Shown here one piece after another: positions 7,328 through 15,970 of a DNA stretch of 64,000 bases (the stretch's first letter is position 1; every line of letters begins with the position of its first letter). A program made the position numbers and the translations under genes. The notes beneath the pieces are model-generated. The model saw only the letters and a list, made by a program, of their open reading frames with translations. It had not been told where the DNA came from and searched no databases. Origin of the DNA: Bradyrhizobium sp. 170 (lineage in GTDB: Bacteria > Pseudomonadota > Alphaproteobacteria > Rhizobiales > Xanthobacteraceae); assembly GCF_023101085.1 (NCBI RefSeq), contig NZ_CP064703.1, forward strand, positions 7,874,001-7,938,000, written 5' to 3'.

Positions 7328-9469
7328 CTACTCGTCCCGCGGCGTCAGATCGCGCTTGCCGTGATAGCCGCGCTTGGGGCGGCGCGGCGGACCGTAGCCG
7401 TTGGCCTCTTCCTCGTTGCGGGCGCGGGCCTCCTCGCTGCCGGTACGCTGCACCAGCACGCGGCGGCCCTTGCGGTCGGCGATCAGCGCGCTTTTTCCCG
7501 CCGGCTTGAACGGCTTCTTGCCGCGCGGCGCGTCAGTCTCTTCGTCGTCGGACTTTTCGCCAGATTTTTCACCTTGCATCGGCCGGTTGAAATCGGCGCC
7601 GGCGAGCGTTGCGATCTTCTCGCCGAGCTGCTCGCGCAGCACGCGGGTCTTGACCTCCTCGACCTGGCCCTCGGCGATTTCGCCGAGTTGGAACGGCCCG
7701 TAGGAAACACGGATCAGCCGGTTCACCTCGAGGCCGAGATGGGCCATGACGTTGCGGACTTCGCGGTTCTTGCCTTCGCGGATCGCAAACACCAGCCAGA
7801 CATTGGCGCCCTGGTCGCGCTCCAGCACAGCATCGATCGAGCCGTATTTGACACCGTCGACCTCGACGCCCTTTTTCAGTTCGTCGAGCTGCGCCTGCGT
7901 GACCTCGCCATGGGCGCGGACGCGATAGCGCCGCAGCCAGCCGGTGTCGGGCAGTTCGAGCGCGCGTGCGAGGCCACCATCGTTGGTCAGCAGCAGCAGG
8001 CCCTCGGTGTTGAAATCGAGCCGGCCGATCGAGATCAGCCGCGGCAGGCCTTCCGGCAGATTGTCGAACACCGTCGGCCGGCCCTCGGGGTCGGCATGCG
8101 TGGTCATCAGCCCGCGCGGCTTGTGATACATGAACAGCCGCGTCCGCTCGCGCGGCGGCAGCACCTTGCCGTCGACGGCGATGGTGTCGTTGGCAGTGAC
8201 GTCCAGCGCCGGCGAATTGATCACGCGGCCGTTGACGGTGACGCGGCCCTGCGTGATCCATTCCTCGGCGTCGCGGCGCGAGGCCAGCCCTGCCCGCGAC
8301 ACTACCTTGGCGATGCGTTCGCCGGATTTCTTGACCTTGGGCGGTTGCGGCCCGCGCTTTTCGAATTCGGTTTTGCGCTCACGGTAAGCACCACGGCCGC
8401 CAAACGCGGGGCGTTTCGCAAAGATCTTGCTGTCGTCCTCGTTCTCACGACGCGGCCGATCGTCACCCGCTTCGCTGCGCGGATGCTCCTGCCAGTCGGT
8501 GCGGCCTTCCGGTCTTTGGCGTGGACGGTCAAATTTCGGTCGATCCTCGCGCGCACGCGAAAACCGGGGACGCTCATCGCCGCCTCGATCATCGCGCGAG
8601 CGATCAAAGCGCGGCTTGTCGAAATTGCGCGCGCCATCACGGGCGGGACGGGAATCGCGCTCGCCGCGATCCTCACGCTTCTGCCACGGCTTTGAATCGC
8701 CGCGATCCCGACCACGATCGGGGCGGTCACCAAAATCCTTGCGCGGGCCCCGGTCGGGCGCGCCTCGGGAGAACTTTCGATCGCCGCCAAATTTTCTCTC
8801 AGGGCGATCGCCACGGGGGCGATCGCCATCGCGCGACGGCCGGGCACTAAAGGGCCGATCGCCACGCGGACGGTCGCTGTCTTTACGAAAACCCTCGCCA
8901 CGTGGCGTATAGGGCCGCTTCTCGCCGCCGCCTTCTCGCGGGGCATAGGGCTTCTTGTCGCCAAATTTCCGATCGGAGAAACGTCCAGCCGGACGCGCAT
9001 CGTCGCGATCACGGCGCGGCGGTCGGTCGTCGCGATTGAAGTTCGGACGGTCGCCGCGCGGCGTGTACGGGCGCTTGTCGCCACCGCCACGATCTTCACG
9101 CGGCTTGAACGAACGCTTTTCACCATCGTCACCGCGTGACGGACGGCCTGCAAATGGCCGGTCGCCGCGCGGGCGCGGCGCATCGCCAAAGTCCCGGCGC
9201 GGCGGACGATCATCACTGTCCCGCTTGCCGGCGTAAGGTTTTCCACCGCCGGAATAAGGCTTCTTGCCGAACGATTTCGCACCGTCGGACTTCCCGGCAT
9301 AGGGACGCCGCTCGCCTTCGCCTTCACCCTTTCCGGCAAACCCGCGCTTGGCGAACTTCTTCTCAGGCCCCCTCGCCGCCCCCGAGCGGCCCTTGCCACC
9401 CCCCTTGCCACCGCCAGGCCGGTCACGCCGGCCGCGGGAATCGTTGTTTTTGTCGCTATCGCGGGGCAT
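7328..9469 (-). CDS. rluB: rRNA pseudouridine synthase with long disordered N-terminus
   Basis: A protein of 713 residues, much longer than the usual 250-300 of RluB. The last 330 residues hold an S4 RNA-binding domain (from about residue 383, RIAKVVSRAGLASRRDAEEW) and the catalytic domain with the Asp in GRLDFNTEGLLLL (about 484). The first 380 residues are a disordered stretch rich in Arg, Asp, Gly and Pro, with many repeats such as RGDRPF and PYAPRE. I chose the ATG at 9469, which has GAGAG upstream. It should modify 23S rRNA; the exact uridine is assumed from family. Confidence 0.9.
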   Translation of the reverse strand: MPRDSDKNNDSRGRRDRPGGGKGGGKGRSGAARGPEKKFAKRGFAGKGEGEGERRPYAGKSDGAKSFGKKPYSGGGKPYAGKRDSDDRPPRRDFGDAPRPRGDRPFAGRPSRGDDGEKRSFKPREDRGGGDKRPYTPRGDRPNFNRDDRPPRRDRDDARPAGRFSDRKFGDKKPYAPREGGGEKRPYTPRGEGFRKDSDRPRGDRPFSARPSRDGDRPRGDRPERKFGGDRKFSRGAPDRGPRKDFGDRPDRGRDRGDSKPWQKREDRGERDSRPARDGARNFDKPRFDRSRDDRGGDERPRFSRAREDRPKFDRPRQRPEGRTDWQEHPRSEAGDDRPRRENEDDSKIFAKRPAFGGRGAYRERKTEFEKRGPQPPKVKKSGERIAKVVSRAGLASRRDAEEWITQGRVTVNGRVINSPALDVTANDTIAVDGKVLPPRERTRLFMYHKPRGLMTTHADPEGRPTVFDNLPEGLPRLISIGRLDFNTEGLLLLTNDGGLARALELPDTGWLRRYRVRAHGEVTQAQLDELKKGVEVDGVKYGSIDAVLERDQGANVWLVFAIREGKNREVRNVMAHLGLEVNRLIRVSYGPFQLGEIAEGQVEEVKTRVLREQLGEKIATLAGADFNRPMQGEKSGEKSDDEETDAPRGKKPFKPAGKSALIADRKGRRVLVQRTGSEEARARNEEEANGYGPPRRPKRGYHGKRDLTPRDE

Positions 9470-9633
9470 GAATGGTCTCTCGGTACAGGTAAAATGGCTA
9501 TCAGGCGGATGTGGATGGGCTGCCAAAGCGGAAACGCGCGCGCGCTTCGCTCAAGGCGCATTCTCACGCAAAACCGGCATCCACGTTTGCTGAAGGCGCA
9601 GCTAGTAGCAGGTTTCTTCCGATGATACGAGGC

Positions 9634-10080
9634 ATGACTGCCCCTTCTTTCATGGATTTGGCGCTGAAAACGGCTGAAAGCGCCGGAAAAGGCGGCGAAG
9701 TTCCGATCGGGTGCGTTATCGTCAGGGGGTACGAGGTCATCGCCACCGCCGGCAACCGGACCCTGACCGACCGCGATCCGACCGCGCACGCCGAGATTCT
9801 CGCGATCCGGCAGGCGGCCGAAGCCATCGGGACCGAGCGGCTGGTCGACTGCGACCTCTACGTTACGCTGGAGCCCTGCACGATGTGCGCCGGCGCGATC
9901 TCGTTCGCCCGGATCCGGCGGCTCTATTACGGCGCCGCCGACCCCAAGGGCGGCGCGGTGGATTCCGGCGTGCGGTTCTTTGCCCAGCCGACCTGCCACC
10001 ACGTGCCGGAGGTTTATTCGGCGGTCGGGGAGACCGAAGCGGCGACGCTGCTCAAGGAGTTTTTCAAGGTGCGGCGGTAG
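9634..10080 (+). CDS. tadA: tRNA adenosine-34 deaminase TadA
   Basis: A 148-residue cytidine/deoxycytidylate deaminase-fold protein. The zinc site is visible as HAE (in PTAHAEILAIR) and PCTMC (in LEPCTMCAGAI). The general family makes inosine at the wobble position of tRNA-Arg. I chose ATG 9634 because it gives the usual TadA length; earlier in-frame starts (9622, 9511) only add residues without homologous character. It is divergent from the pseudouridine synthase gene. Confidence 0.9.
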   Translation: MTAPSFMDLALKTAESAGKGGEVPIGCVIVRGYEVIATAGNRTLTDRDPTAHAEILAIRQAAEAIGTERLVDCDLYVTLEPCTMCAGAISFARIRRLYYGAADPKGGAVDSGVRFFAQPTCHHVPEVYSAVGETEAATLLKEFFKVRR

Positions 10081-10087
10081 CAGTCCT

Positions 10088-10167
10088 GTAGCCCGGATGG
10101 AGCGTAGCGCAATCCGGGGAGTATCGTGGACGCTGTCCCGGATTGCGCTTCGCTCCATCCGGGCTAC
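10088..10167. repeat. GTAGCCCGGATGGAGC inverted repeat
   Basis: Both outer ends read GTAGCCCGGATGGAGCG when approached from outside, giving a long hairpin of about 28-bp arms. I recognise it as a high-copy Bradyrhizobium-group repeat. It fills the 90-base gap between the convergent tadA and dehalogenase genes. Confidence 0.88.
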
Positions 10168-10171
10168 GAAA

Positions 10172-11077
10172 TCACGCTGCGGTGAAAAACTCCCGCAACA
10201 ACTTCGCCGTCACCTCCGGGTTTTCCTCCGTCAGAAAATGCCCGGAATCCACCGGCGCACCCGATACATTCGTCGCCCATTTCTTCCACGTATCGAGCGG
10301 CGTCGTTGCGGCACTCGCAACCCCGGCATCGCCCCACAGCGCCAGCATCGGGATCGTGATCTTCTTGCCAGCATCGAAATCCGCCTTGTCGATCTCGTAG
10401 TCGGCATAGGCGCCGGCGCGATAATCCTCGCACATCGCGTGCACGCGGGCCGGATCGCGGAATGGCGCCAGATAGTGCGCCAGCGCGCGTGGATCAATGG
10501 CGTCGAGCGTCTTGTTCTTGGTCTGGCTCGCCATTTTTTCCTCGAGGAAATACTCTCCATGGCCGTCGATCAGCGTCTCCGGCAGCGGATAGGGCTGCGC
10601 CAGAAACGCCCAATGGTAAATCTTCAGCGCCGATAACCGATTCAGCCGCTCCCAGTAATCATAGGTCGGCGCGATATCGAGCACCGCGAGCCTCGACAGC
10701 CGGCCGGGGTGATCGAGCGCCAGCCGGTATGATACGCGCCCGCCGCGGTCGTGACCGGCGAGCGCGAAATGCACATGGCCAAGCTGCTCCATCGCCTCCA
10801 CCATCACTTTCGCCATCGCGCGCTTGGTGTAGGGCGTGTGGTTGTCGTCGCTGCGGGGCATGTCCGACCAGCCATAGCCCGGCAGGTCGGCGATGATCAG
10901 CGTGAACTTGTCAGCCAGTTGCGGCGCAACCGGATGCCACATCACGTGCGTCGACGAAAATCCGTGCAGCAGCAACAGCGGCGGACCCTTGCCGCCGACG
11001 CGGGCAAAGATGCGGCCCGACGAGGTGTTGATCCATTCGGAGGCGTATCCGGGAAACAGATCGGCAAGATCGGACAT
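10172..11077 (-). CDS. Fluoroacetate/haloacetate dehalogenase-like hydrolase
   Basis: A 301-residue alpha/beta hydrolase very similar along its whole length to the fluoroacetate dehalogenase of Rhodopseudomonas palustris (RPA1163). All residues known for that enzyme fall at the same numbers: nucleophile D110, D134 and H280 of the triad, R111 and R114 for the carboxylate, and H155, W156 and Y219 for the halide. It should hydrolyse 2-haloacetates to glycolate. It stands alone, with the GTAGCCCGG repeat after it. The activity is a prediction; some homologues prefer chloroacetate. Confidence 0.87.
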   Translation of the reverse strand: MSDLADLFPGYASEWINTSSGRIFARVGGKGPPLLLLHGFSSTHVMWHPVAPQLADKFTLIIADLPGYGWSDMPRSDDNHTPYTKRAMAKVMVEAMEQLGHVHFALAGHDRGGRVSYRLALDHPGRLSRLAVLDIAPTYDYWERLNRLSALKIYHWAFLAQPYPLPETLIDGHGEYFLEEKMASQTKNKTLDAIDPRALAHYLAPFRDPARVHAMCEDYRAGAYADYEIDKADFDAGKKITIPMLALWGDAGVASAATTPLDTWKKWATNVSGAPVDSGHFLTEENPEVTAKLLREFFTAA

Positions 11078-11188
11078 GGGGCGCTCCTTGCTGCTTCAAA
11101 CTTTGTTTGCCGTTGCCGCTGACAGATCGCAGGTTTATGCCATTCCTCAAGCCCGACCAACAGGAACAAGAACCGAGGAAACCGTCAG

Positions 11189-12421
11189 ATGTCGATCGAT
11201 TTCGAAATCCCGGCCGAAGCCAAGGCGATCCGCGAGAAAGTCCGCCAATGGGTGCATGACGAGTGCATCCCCGCCGAGAAGGAACTCGACACCAAGCCGC
11301 TCGCCGAAGTGCTCGGCCCGCTGCGGGCCAAGGCCCGCACGCGCGGCCTGTGGTGCCCATGGGTGCCGAAGGAATATGGCGGCATGGGCCTCGGTCCGCT
11401 GGCCAACGCGCTGGTGCAGATGGAGCTCGGCGAGAGCATGCTCGGCGCGTTGTCGATGAACACGCAGGGCCCCGACGACGCCTCGATGATGACGATCCTC
11501 GCCCACGGCACGGAATATCAGAAAGAGAAGTTCCTTAAGCCCCTGCTCAACGGCGACAAGCGCATCTGCTTCTCGATGACGGAAAAAGCGGCCGGCGCCG
11601 ACGCCACCGGCATGCAGACCACCGCAGTGAAGGACGGCAACGAGAACTACATCCTCAACGGCGAGAAGTGGTTCTCCTCCTCCGCCAGCGTCGCCGACAT
11701 GGCGCTTGTGATGGCCAAGACCGATCCGAACGCGCCGCGCCACAAGCAGTACTCGACCTTCCTCGTCGAGCTGCCGAACCCCGGCTACAAGATCAAGCGC
11801 AATGTCGCCAACATGGCGATCGAGGGACCGCATGACGATGTGATCCACGGCGGCCACTCCGAGATCGAGATCAGGGATCTGAAAGTGCCGGCCGACAATC
11901 TGGTCGGCGGCGAAGGCAATGGTTTTGCGATGGGCCAGCACCGCCTCGCCTATGGCCGGCTGCGCCACGGCATGCACAACGTCGCCAAGGCGCAGCGCGC
12001 GCTCGACATGGCGGTCGGCCACATCACCAAGCGCTCGACCTTCGGCAAGTTGCTCTCCGACCGGCAAGCCGTCCAGTTCATGCTCGCGGACTGTGCCGAG
12101 CAACTCTACATCGGCCGCCTGATGCTGCTGCACATCGCCTACAAGGCGGAAAAGGGCCTCGATATCAGGCAGGAAAACTCGATCGCAAAAATCTTCCATG
12201 CGCACATGGTGCACAAGGTGATCGACACCGCGATCCAGCTCCACGGCGCGCTCGGCTTCAGCCAGGATACACCGCTCGCCAAATGGTACACCCAGGTGCG
12301 CGCGCAGCGGCTGGTCGACGGTCCGGACGAAGTGCACAAGTGGAAGATCGGCAAGAACGTCATCAAGGCGTTCCGCGAGCATGGCACGACGGCGAGCGCC
12401 GTGGGTGGCGATTTGCTCTGA
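11189..12421 (+). CDS. Acyl-CoA dehydrogenase
   Basis: A 410-residue acyl-CoA dehydrogenase of the ACAD10/11-like group. Three regions are recognisable: an N-terminal helical domain, a middle beta domain (CFSMTEKAAGADATGMQT), and a C-terminal helical domain ending LVDGPDEVHKWKIGKNV, where the Asp replaces the more usual Glu as catalytic base. It binds FAD and should oxidise an acyl-CoA to the enoyl form. MSIDFEIPAEAKAIREKV is a natural start. It is divergent from the dehalogenase gene; the substrate is unknown. Confidence 0.9.
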   Translation: MSIDFEIPAEAKAIREKVRQWVHDECIPAEKELDTKPLAEVLGPLRAKARTRGLWCPWVPKEYGGMGLGPLANALVQMELGESMLGALSMNTQGPDDASMMTILAHGTEYQKEKFLKPLLNGDKRICFSMTEKAAGADATGMQTTAVKDGNENYILNGEKWFSSSASVADMALVMAKTDPNAPRHKQYSTFLVELPNPGYKIKRNVANMAIEGPHDDVIHGGHSEIEIRDLKVPADNLVGGEGNGFAMGQHRLAYGRLRHGMHNVAKAQRALDMAVGHITKRSTFGKLLSDRQAVQFMLADCAEQLYIGRLMLLHIAYKAEKGLDIRQENSIAKIFHAHMVHKVIDTAIQLHGALGFSQDTPLAKWYTQVRAQRLVDGPDEVHKWKIGKNVIKAFREHGTTASAVGGDLL

Positions 12422-12427
12422 CGACGG

Positions 12428-12549
12428 CGTAGGGTGGGCAAAGGCGCGAAGCGCCGTGCCCACCATTGCGGACGGAGATCGCCGTGGTGGGCACGCTTCC
12501 ACCTTCGCTCTTCGAGCTACGGCGGACAAGTCGCTTTGCCCACCCTACG
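12428..12549. repeat. CGTAGGGTGGGCAAAG inverted repeat, copy 2
   Basis: This copy has the same outer ends as the one beside mutL but is longer, because about 33 bases (TTCCACCTTCGCTCTTCGAG and following) are inserted between the inner GTGGGCACG box and the closing TTTGCCCACCCTACG. It lies between the convergent acyl-CoA dehydrogenase and purD genes. Confidence 0.88.
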
Positions 12550-12557
12550 CGACCGAT

Positions 12558-13841
12558 CTAGCCCTTCGCTCTCTCCTGCTCCACCGCCTGCCAGGCAATG
12601 TCGCGGCGGCAGAAGCCGTCAAGCCAGTTGATGCGATCGACCGCCTGATAGGCACGCTGTTGCGCCTCCAGCACCGTCTTTCCCATCGCACACACGTTCA
12701 GCACGCGCCCGCCATTGGCGAGAATGGCGCCATCCTTCGCCACCGTGCCGGCATGGAAGATTTCGACGCCCTCGATTTCGGCAGCGTCCTCGAGGCCGTC
12801 GATACGCGTGCCTTTCCTGTAATCGCCGGGATAACCCTTCGCCGCCATTACCACCGTCAGCGCAGGCTCCGGATACCAACGCAGGTCGAAATGCTTCAGT
12901 TCACCATCGCAGGCCGCCAGAAACGCCGGCACGATATCGGACATCATCCGCAGCATCAGCACCTGGCATTCGGGATCGCCGAAGCGGACGTTGTATTCGA
13001 ACAGCTTCGGCCCCTGCTCCGTCAGCATTACGCCCGCATAAAGCACACCGCGGAACGGCGTGCCGCGTTTCTTCATGCCCGCAACGGTCGGCAAGATGAT
13101 CCGCGCCATGATCTGGTCGTGAATTTCCGGCGTCACGAACGGTGTCGGCGAATAGGCGCCCATGCCGCCGGTGTTCGGCCCCTCGTCGTGATCGAACACG
13201 CGCTTGTGGTCCTGGGCGGAGGCCAGCGGGATCGCGGTTTCGCCGTCGCACAGCGCAAAGAAGCTGATCTCGCGGCCTGCGAGAAATTCCTCGATCACGA
13301 CTTCAGTGCCGGCCGAACCGAACGCGCCGTCGAACATCATGGCGATGGCCGCCTCGGCTTCATCAAGCGTCTCGGCGACGACGACGCCCTTGCCGGCGGC
13401 CAGGCCATCCGCCTTGACCACGATCGGCGCGCCCTGCGCGCGCACATAAGCCAGCGCATCGTCAGCCGTCGTGAAGCGGCCATAGGCGCCGGTCGGAATG
13501 TTGAATTCGGTGCAGAGCGCCTTGGTAAATCCCTTGGAGCCTTCGAGCTGGGCGGCCTGTTTGCCCGGTCCGAACGCCTTGATGCCGGCTTTCGCGAGAT
13601 CGTCGACGATGCCGGCCACTAGCGGCGTCTCCGGGCCGACCACGACCAGATCGACAGCATTGCGTTGGCAGAACTCGATCACCGCAGGATGATTGGCAAC
13701 GTCGAGCGCGACGCATTCGGCCTCGCGCGCGATTCCGGCATTGCCCGGTGCGCACCACAGCTTGGTCAGCAGTGGGGAAGCGGCGATCTTCCATGCGAGA
13801 GCGTGTTCGCGGCCGCCGGAACCGAGCAGGAGGATGTTCAT
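12558..13841 (-). CDS. purD: Phosphoribosylamine-glycine ligase
   Basis: A 427-residue GAR synthetase, second step of purine synthesis. The N-terminus [18 protein letters not shown] and the ATP-grasp segments ([16 protein letters not shown]-type [38 protein letters not shown]) are all present. I chose ATG 13841, the conserved start; the longer reading begins 75 bases upstream and has no homologous character. It is a single gene with the repeat at its 3' end. Confidence 0.97.
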   Translation of the reverse strand: MNILLLGSGGREHALAWKIAASPLLTKLWCAPGNAGIAREAECVALDVANHPAVIEFCQRNAVDLVVVGPETPLVAGIVDDLAKAGIKAFGPGKQAAQLEGSKGFTKALCTEFNIPTGAYGRFTTADDALAYVRAQGAPIVVKADGLAAGKGVVVAETLDEAEAAIAMMFDGAFGSAGTEVVIEEFLAGREISFFALCDGETAIPLASAQDHKRVFDHDEGPNTGGMGAYSPTPFVTPEIHDQIMARIILPTVAGMKKRGTPFRGVLYAGVMLTEQGPKLFEYNVRFGDPECQVLMLRMMSDIVPAFLAACDGELKHFDLRWYPEPALTVVMAAKGYPGDYRKGTRIDGLEDAAEIEGVEIFHAGTVAKDGAILANGGRVLNVCAMGKTVLEAQQRAYQAVDRINWLDGFCRRDIAWQAVEQERAKG

Positions 13842-13936
13842 GAATCTGGCCAGATACGGGAGTTCAAGGCCAAGTCGGTCGCATAAAACTCCCTCCCCCC
13901 GCAAGGGGAGCATCACGTTTGTGCAGAAGAGTTTCG

Positions 13937-14242
13937 CTACACTTTCCCCCCTGACGCGGCGATGATCTCCTGCAGCGTGGCGACATGGCGGGCGAAGGCG
14001 CCGCGGCCGGCGGGGGTCGCGGTTACCGTGGTCTGCGGCTTCTTGCCGACAAAGGCCTTTTCCACCGCGACATAGCCGGCCTTGGCCAGCGTCTCGATAT
14101 GGGCGCCAAGATTGCCGTCGGTGGCACCGGTGAGTTGCTTCAGTTTTGCGAATTCCAGCCCGGTGCCCGCGGGCAGCGTGTTCAGCCCCGCCATGATCCG
14201 CAAGCGCAGCGGTTGATGGATGATATCGTCGATCTCGGCCAT
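13937..14242 (-). CDS. Winged-helix transcriptional regulator
   Basis: A 101-residue protein of the HTH_27 / MarR-like type: [18 protein letters not shown], then a recognition helix in [20 protein letters not shown] and a wing with [14 protein letters not shown]. It is the last gene of a three-gene minus-strand set, 4 bases after the membrane protein gene. Such small regulators often sit with a membrane protein and repress their own operon; the palindrome at 15867-15883 is a candidate site. Confidence 0.85.
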   Translation of the reverse strand: MAEIDDIIHQPLRLRIMAGLNTLPAGTGLEFAKLKQLTGATDGNLGAHIETLAKAGYVAVEKAFVGKKPQTTVTATPAGRGAFARHVATLQEIIAASGGKV

Positions 14243-14246
14243 GGCG

Positions 14247-14807
14247 CTAGCTCCGGCGCATCCACCAGCCGCCGAGCATCAGCCCGCCGCCATCGACAAA
14301 GGCCATCCACAGGTCGAACCAGTCGCCGACCAGGAAGTATCCGACCAGCGCCAGTGCGCTGATGCAAAGACCGATCACGACAAAGGCTTGTCCGAACCAG
14401 AGTCCGGCGATGATGTAGAGCAGCATGAAATAAATTGGCCAGAACGTGCCCATTTGGCGCGGCGTGAAGTGGCCGAGCACGCTCGTGCAGAGGAACCCAA
14501 AGGCGAAGAACAGCACGAACGCGATCAGCATCCTGAAATCGAAGGTGCGAATGCCTGTCTTGCGATATCCGAAGGCGCTGATCGCAAACGATCCCGCGAC
14601 GCCCGCGACGTTCAGCGCGACCCAGAAATAGCCGGCCTGGCGCGGCAGCAGAAACGAGCCGAGATAGCCGGCAAATACCAGCGCGCCCCACATGATCAGC
14701 ATCAGGCTGGCGAGATTGTAGATCCGCGATTGCCGGACGCGGTGCGTCATCTCGTTGATTTCGGCGAGCGCCTCGGTGGCCTCGCGGCTGTCGATCATGT
14801 TGCCCAT
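14247..14807 (-). CDS. Multi-spanning membrane protein
   Basis: A protein of 186 residues with five or six hydrophobic segments (for example NLASLMLIMWGALVFAGYLG, YFWVALNVAGVAGSFAIS, MLIAFVLFFAFGFLC, IYFMLLYIIAGLWF, FVVIGLCISALALVGYFL). Its N-terminal 30 residues are cytoplasmic and helical. No family motif tells a function. It lies between the hydrolase and the regulator, spaced 17 and 4 bases, so it is probably co-transcribed with both. The start at 14807 avoids overlap with the hydrolase; 14798 is also possible. Confidence 0.75.
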   Translation of the reverse strand: MGNMIDSREATEALAEINEMTHRVRQSRIYNLASLMLIMWGALVFAGYLGSFLLPRQAGYFWVALNVAGVAGSFAISAFGYRKTGIRTFDFRMLIAFVLFFAFGFLCTSVLGHFTPRQMGTFWPIYFMLLYIIAGLWFGQAFVVIGLCISALALVGYFLVGDWFDLWMAFVDGGGLMLGGWWMRRS

Positions 14808-14823
14808 CCCCGCGATATCGCCG

Positions 14824-15834
14824 CTATGACCCTGCCATGGCGCGCGTGGCAACATCTTCGGCGATGATGGATACCGCCTTCGGCGCGGCGACGATACCCA
14901 TGTGGTTGATGCCGTCGAGCACCCTGACGTCGACAGCGACCTTCGCGCCGCGCACGGCTTCTGCGTATTTGTCCGTAAACATCAATTCGTCGTCGGCGCC
15001 GGAGATGATTGTGAGCGGTTTTGTCGCGGCGGCGAGATCGTGGCGGAAATCGCCCCGCACCGCAAAGTTGCGCATCAACCGGTCGGTATAGGTCGACACC
15101 AGCGTCTTCTCGGAGTTCGGTGGCACCGCGAGCGCCAGCACCGGCAGCGCCTCACAGCAGGTGATCCCGAGGTTGCGCAGCGCCAGCAAGCCGATGATAC
15201 GCGGGATATCGGCCCTGGCCCAGCCGCCGGAACCTGGCCGGGTGGAGGGAGCGTCGTAGCCGAGATAAGGCGCGAGCAGCACGAAGCGCTCGAACAGGTT
15301 CTGGATCGGCGAGCCGGCCACGCGCAGCGCAAAAGCGCCGCCGGACGAATGGCCGATCAAGGTCAGCGGTGCTGACGGCACGGTCTTGCGCAACTCCGCG
15401 ACGAAATCGGCGAGATCGTCCTCGAGTTGGCCGACATAGCCGATATCGCCGCGCGTGCCTGACGTGCCGTGGCCGCGCATGTCGACCGCAAGGGTTTCCA
15501 CGCCGTGCGCCGCCAGCGCCTGCGACAGCGCGTGGATGGTGCCGCCGCTCGAGCCGGACGAGCCGTGGATCACGATCGCCACGCGCCCCGTCGGCGCGGC
15601 ACCCGCGCCATAATGGCGGAAGCCGAGCCATGTGCCGTCGCGGGCCTGGAACCGCTCAATCGCAGGCAGGCTGGAAAGATCGACACTGGCTCGCGCCCGC
15701 GAGATCGCTTGCAGCTCCGGCAGCGGCTGCAGGGGGGTTGCCAGCAGGGCCAGCACCACCAGCGCCAGCACGCCGACGCCACACAGGCCCCATTTCAGGA
15801 CGCTCACGGAGCCGCGGATCATGACTTTAAGCAT
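14824..15834 (-). CDS. Membrane-anchored alpha/beta hydrolase
   Basis: A 336-residue serine hydrolase. One N-terminal transmembrane segment (residues 13-33) anchors it, with the catalytic part probably on the outer face. Recognisable pieces are HGSSGSSGG (oxyanion region), the nucleophile GHSSGG, the acid in SGADDELMF and the base in DGINHMG. This resembles lysophospholipase / monoacylglycerol lipase proteins. It is first in the three-gene operon with the membrane protein and winged-helix regulator. Confidence 0.82.
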   Translation of the reverse strand: MLKVMIRGSVSVLKWGLCGVGVLALVVLALLATPLQPLPELQAISRARASVDLSSLPAIERFQARDGTWLGFRHYGAGAAPTGRVAIVIHGSSGSSGGTIHALSQALAAHGVETLAVDMRGHGTSGTRGDIGYVGQLEDDLADFVAELRKTVPSAPLTLIGHSSGGAFALRVAGSPIQNLFERFVLLAPYLGYDAPSTRPGSGGWARADIPRIIGLLALRNLGITCCEALPVLALAVPPNSEKTLVSTYTDRLMRNFAVRGDFRHDLAAATKPLTIISGADDELMFTDKYAEAVRGAKVAVDVRVLDGINHMGIVAAPKAVSIIAEDVATRAMAGS

Positions 15835-15866
15835 TGACCTTGCCTCGCCGGAACATAATACAGAGA

Positions 15867-15883
15867 ACTCTGTACTACAGAGT
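15867..15883. promoter_or_regulatory. Candidate operator: perfect 17-bp palindrome
   Basis: The sequence ACTCTGTACTACAGAGT is a perfect palindrome around one central base. A second overlapping dyad, ACAGAG-AA-CTCTGT, begins a few bases before it, so four ACAGAG/CTCTGT half-sites lie within about 25 bases. It is 33-49 bases upstream of the hydrolase start, where an operator would sit. Binding by the winged-helix regulator of the same operon is inferred, not shown. Confidence 0.6.
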
Positions 15884-15970
15884 ATATGAGTTCCACAAGA
15901 GCCGGATTGGCGGGGATGGTTAAAAATCCCTACGTTGCCCCAACACCTCCAACGCCCGAATCAGTTGCCG

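Noticed and set aside
7220..8695. 491-codon plus-strand frame over the pseudouridine synthase gene
   Set aside because: The minus strand carries S4 and catalytic motifs; the plus frame is a composition shadow.
8302..10158. 618-codon minus-strand frame near tadA and the pseudouridine synthase
   Set aside because: It runs through the low-complexity tail in another frame and through the antisense of tadA; product is Arg/Ala-rich without homologous blocks.
12381..13622. 413-codon plus-strand frame over purD
   Set aside because: Antisense of purD and of a repeat; no motif.
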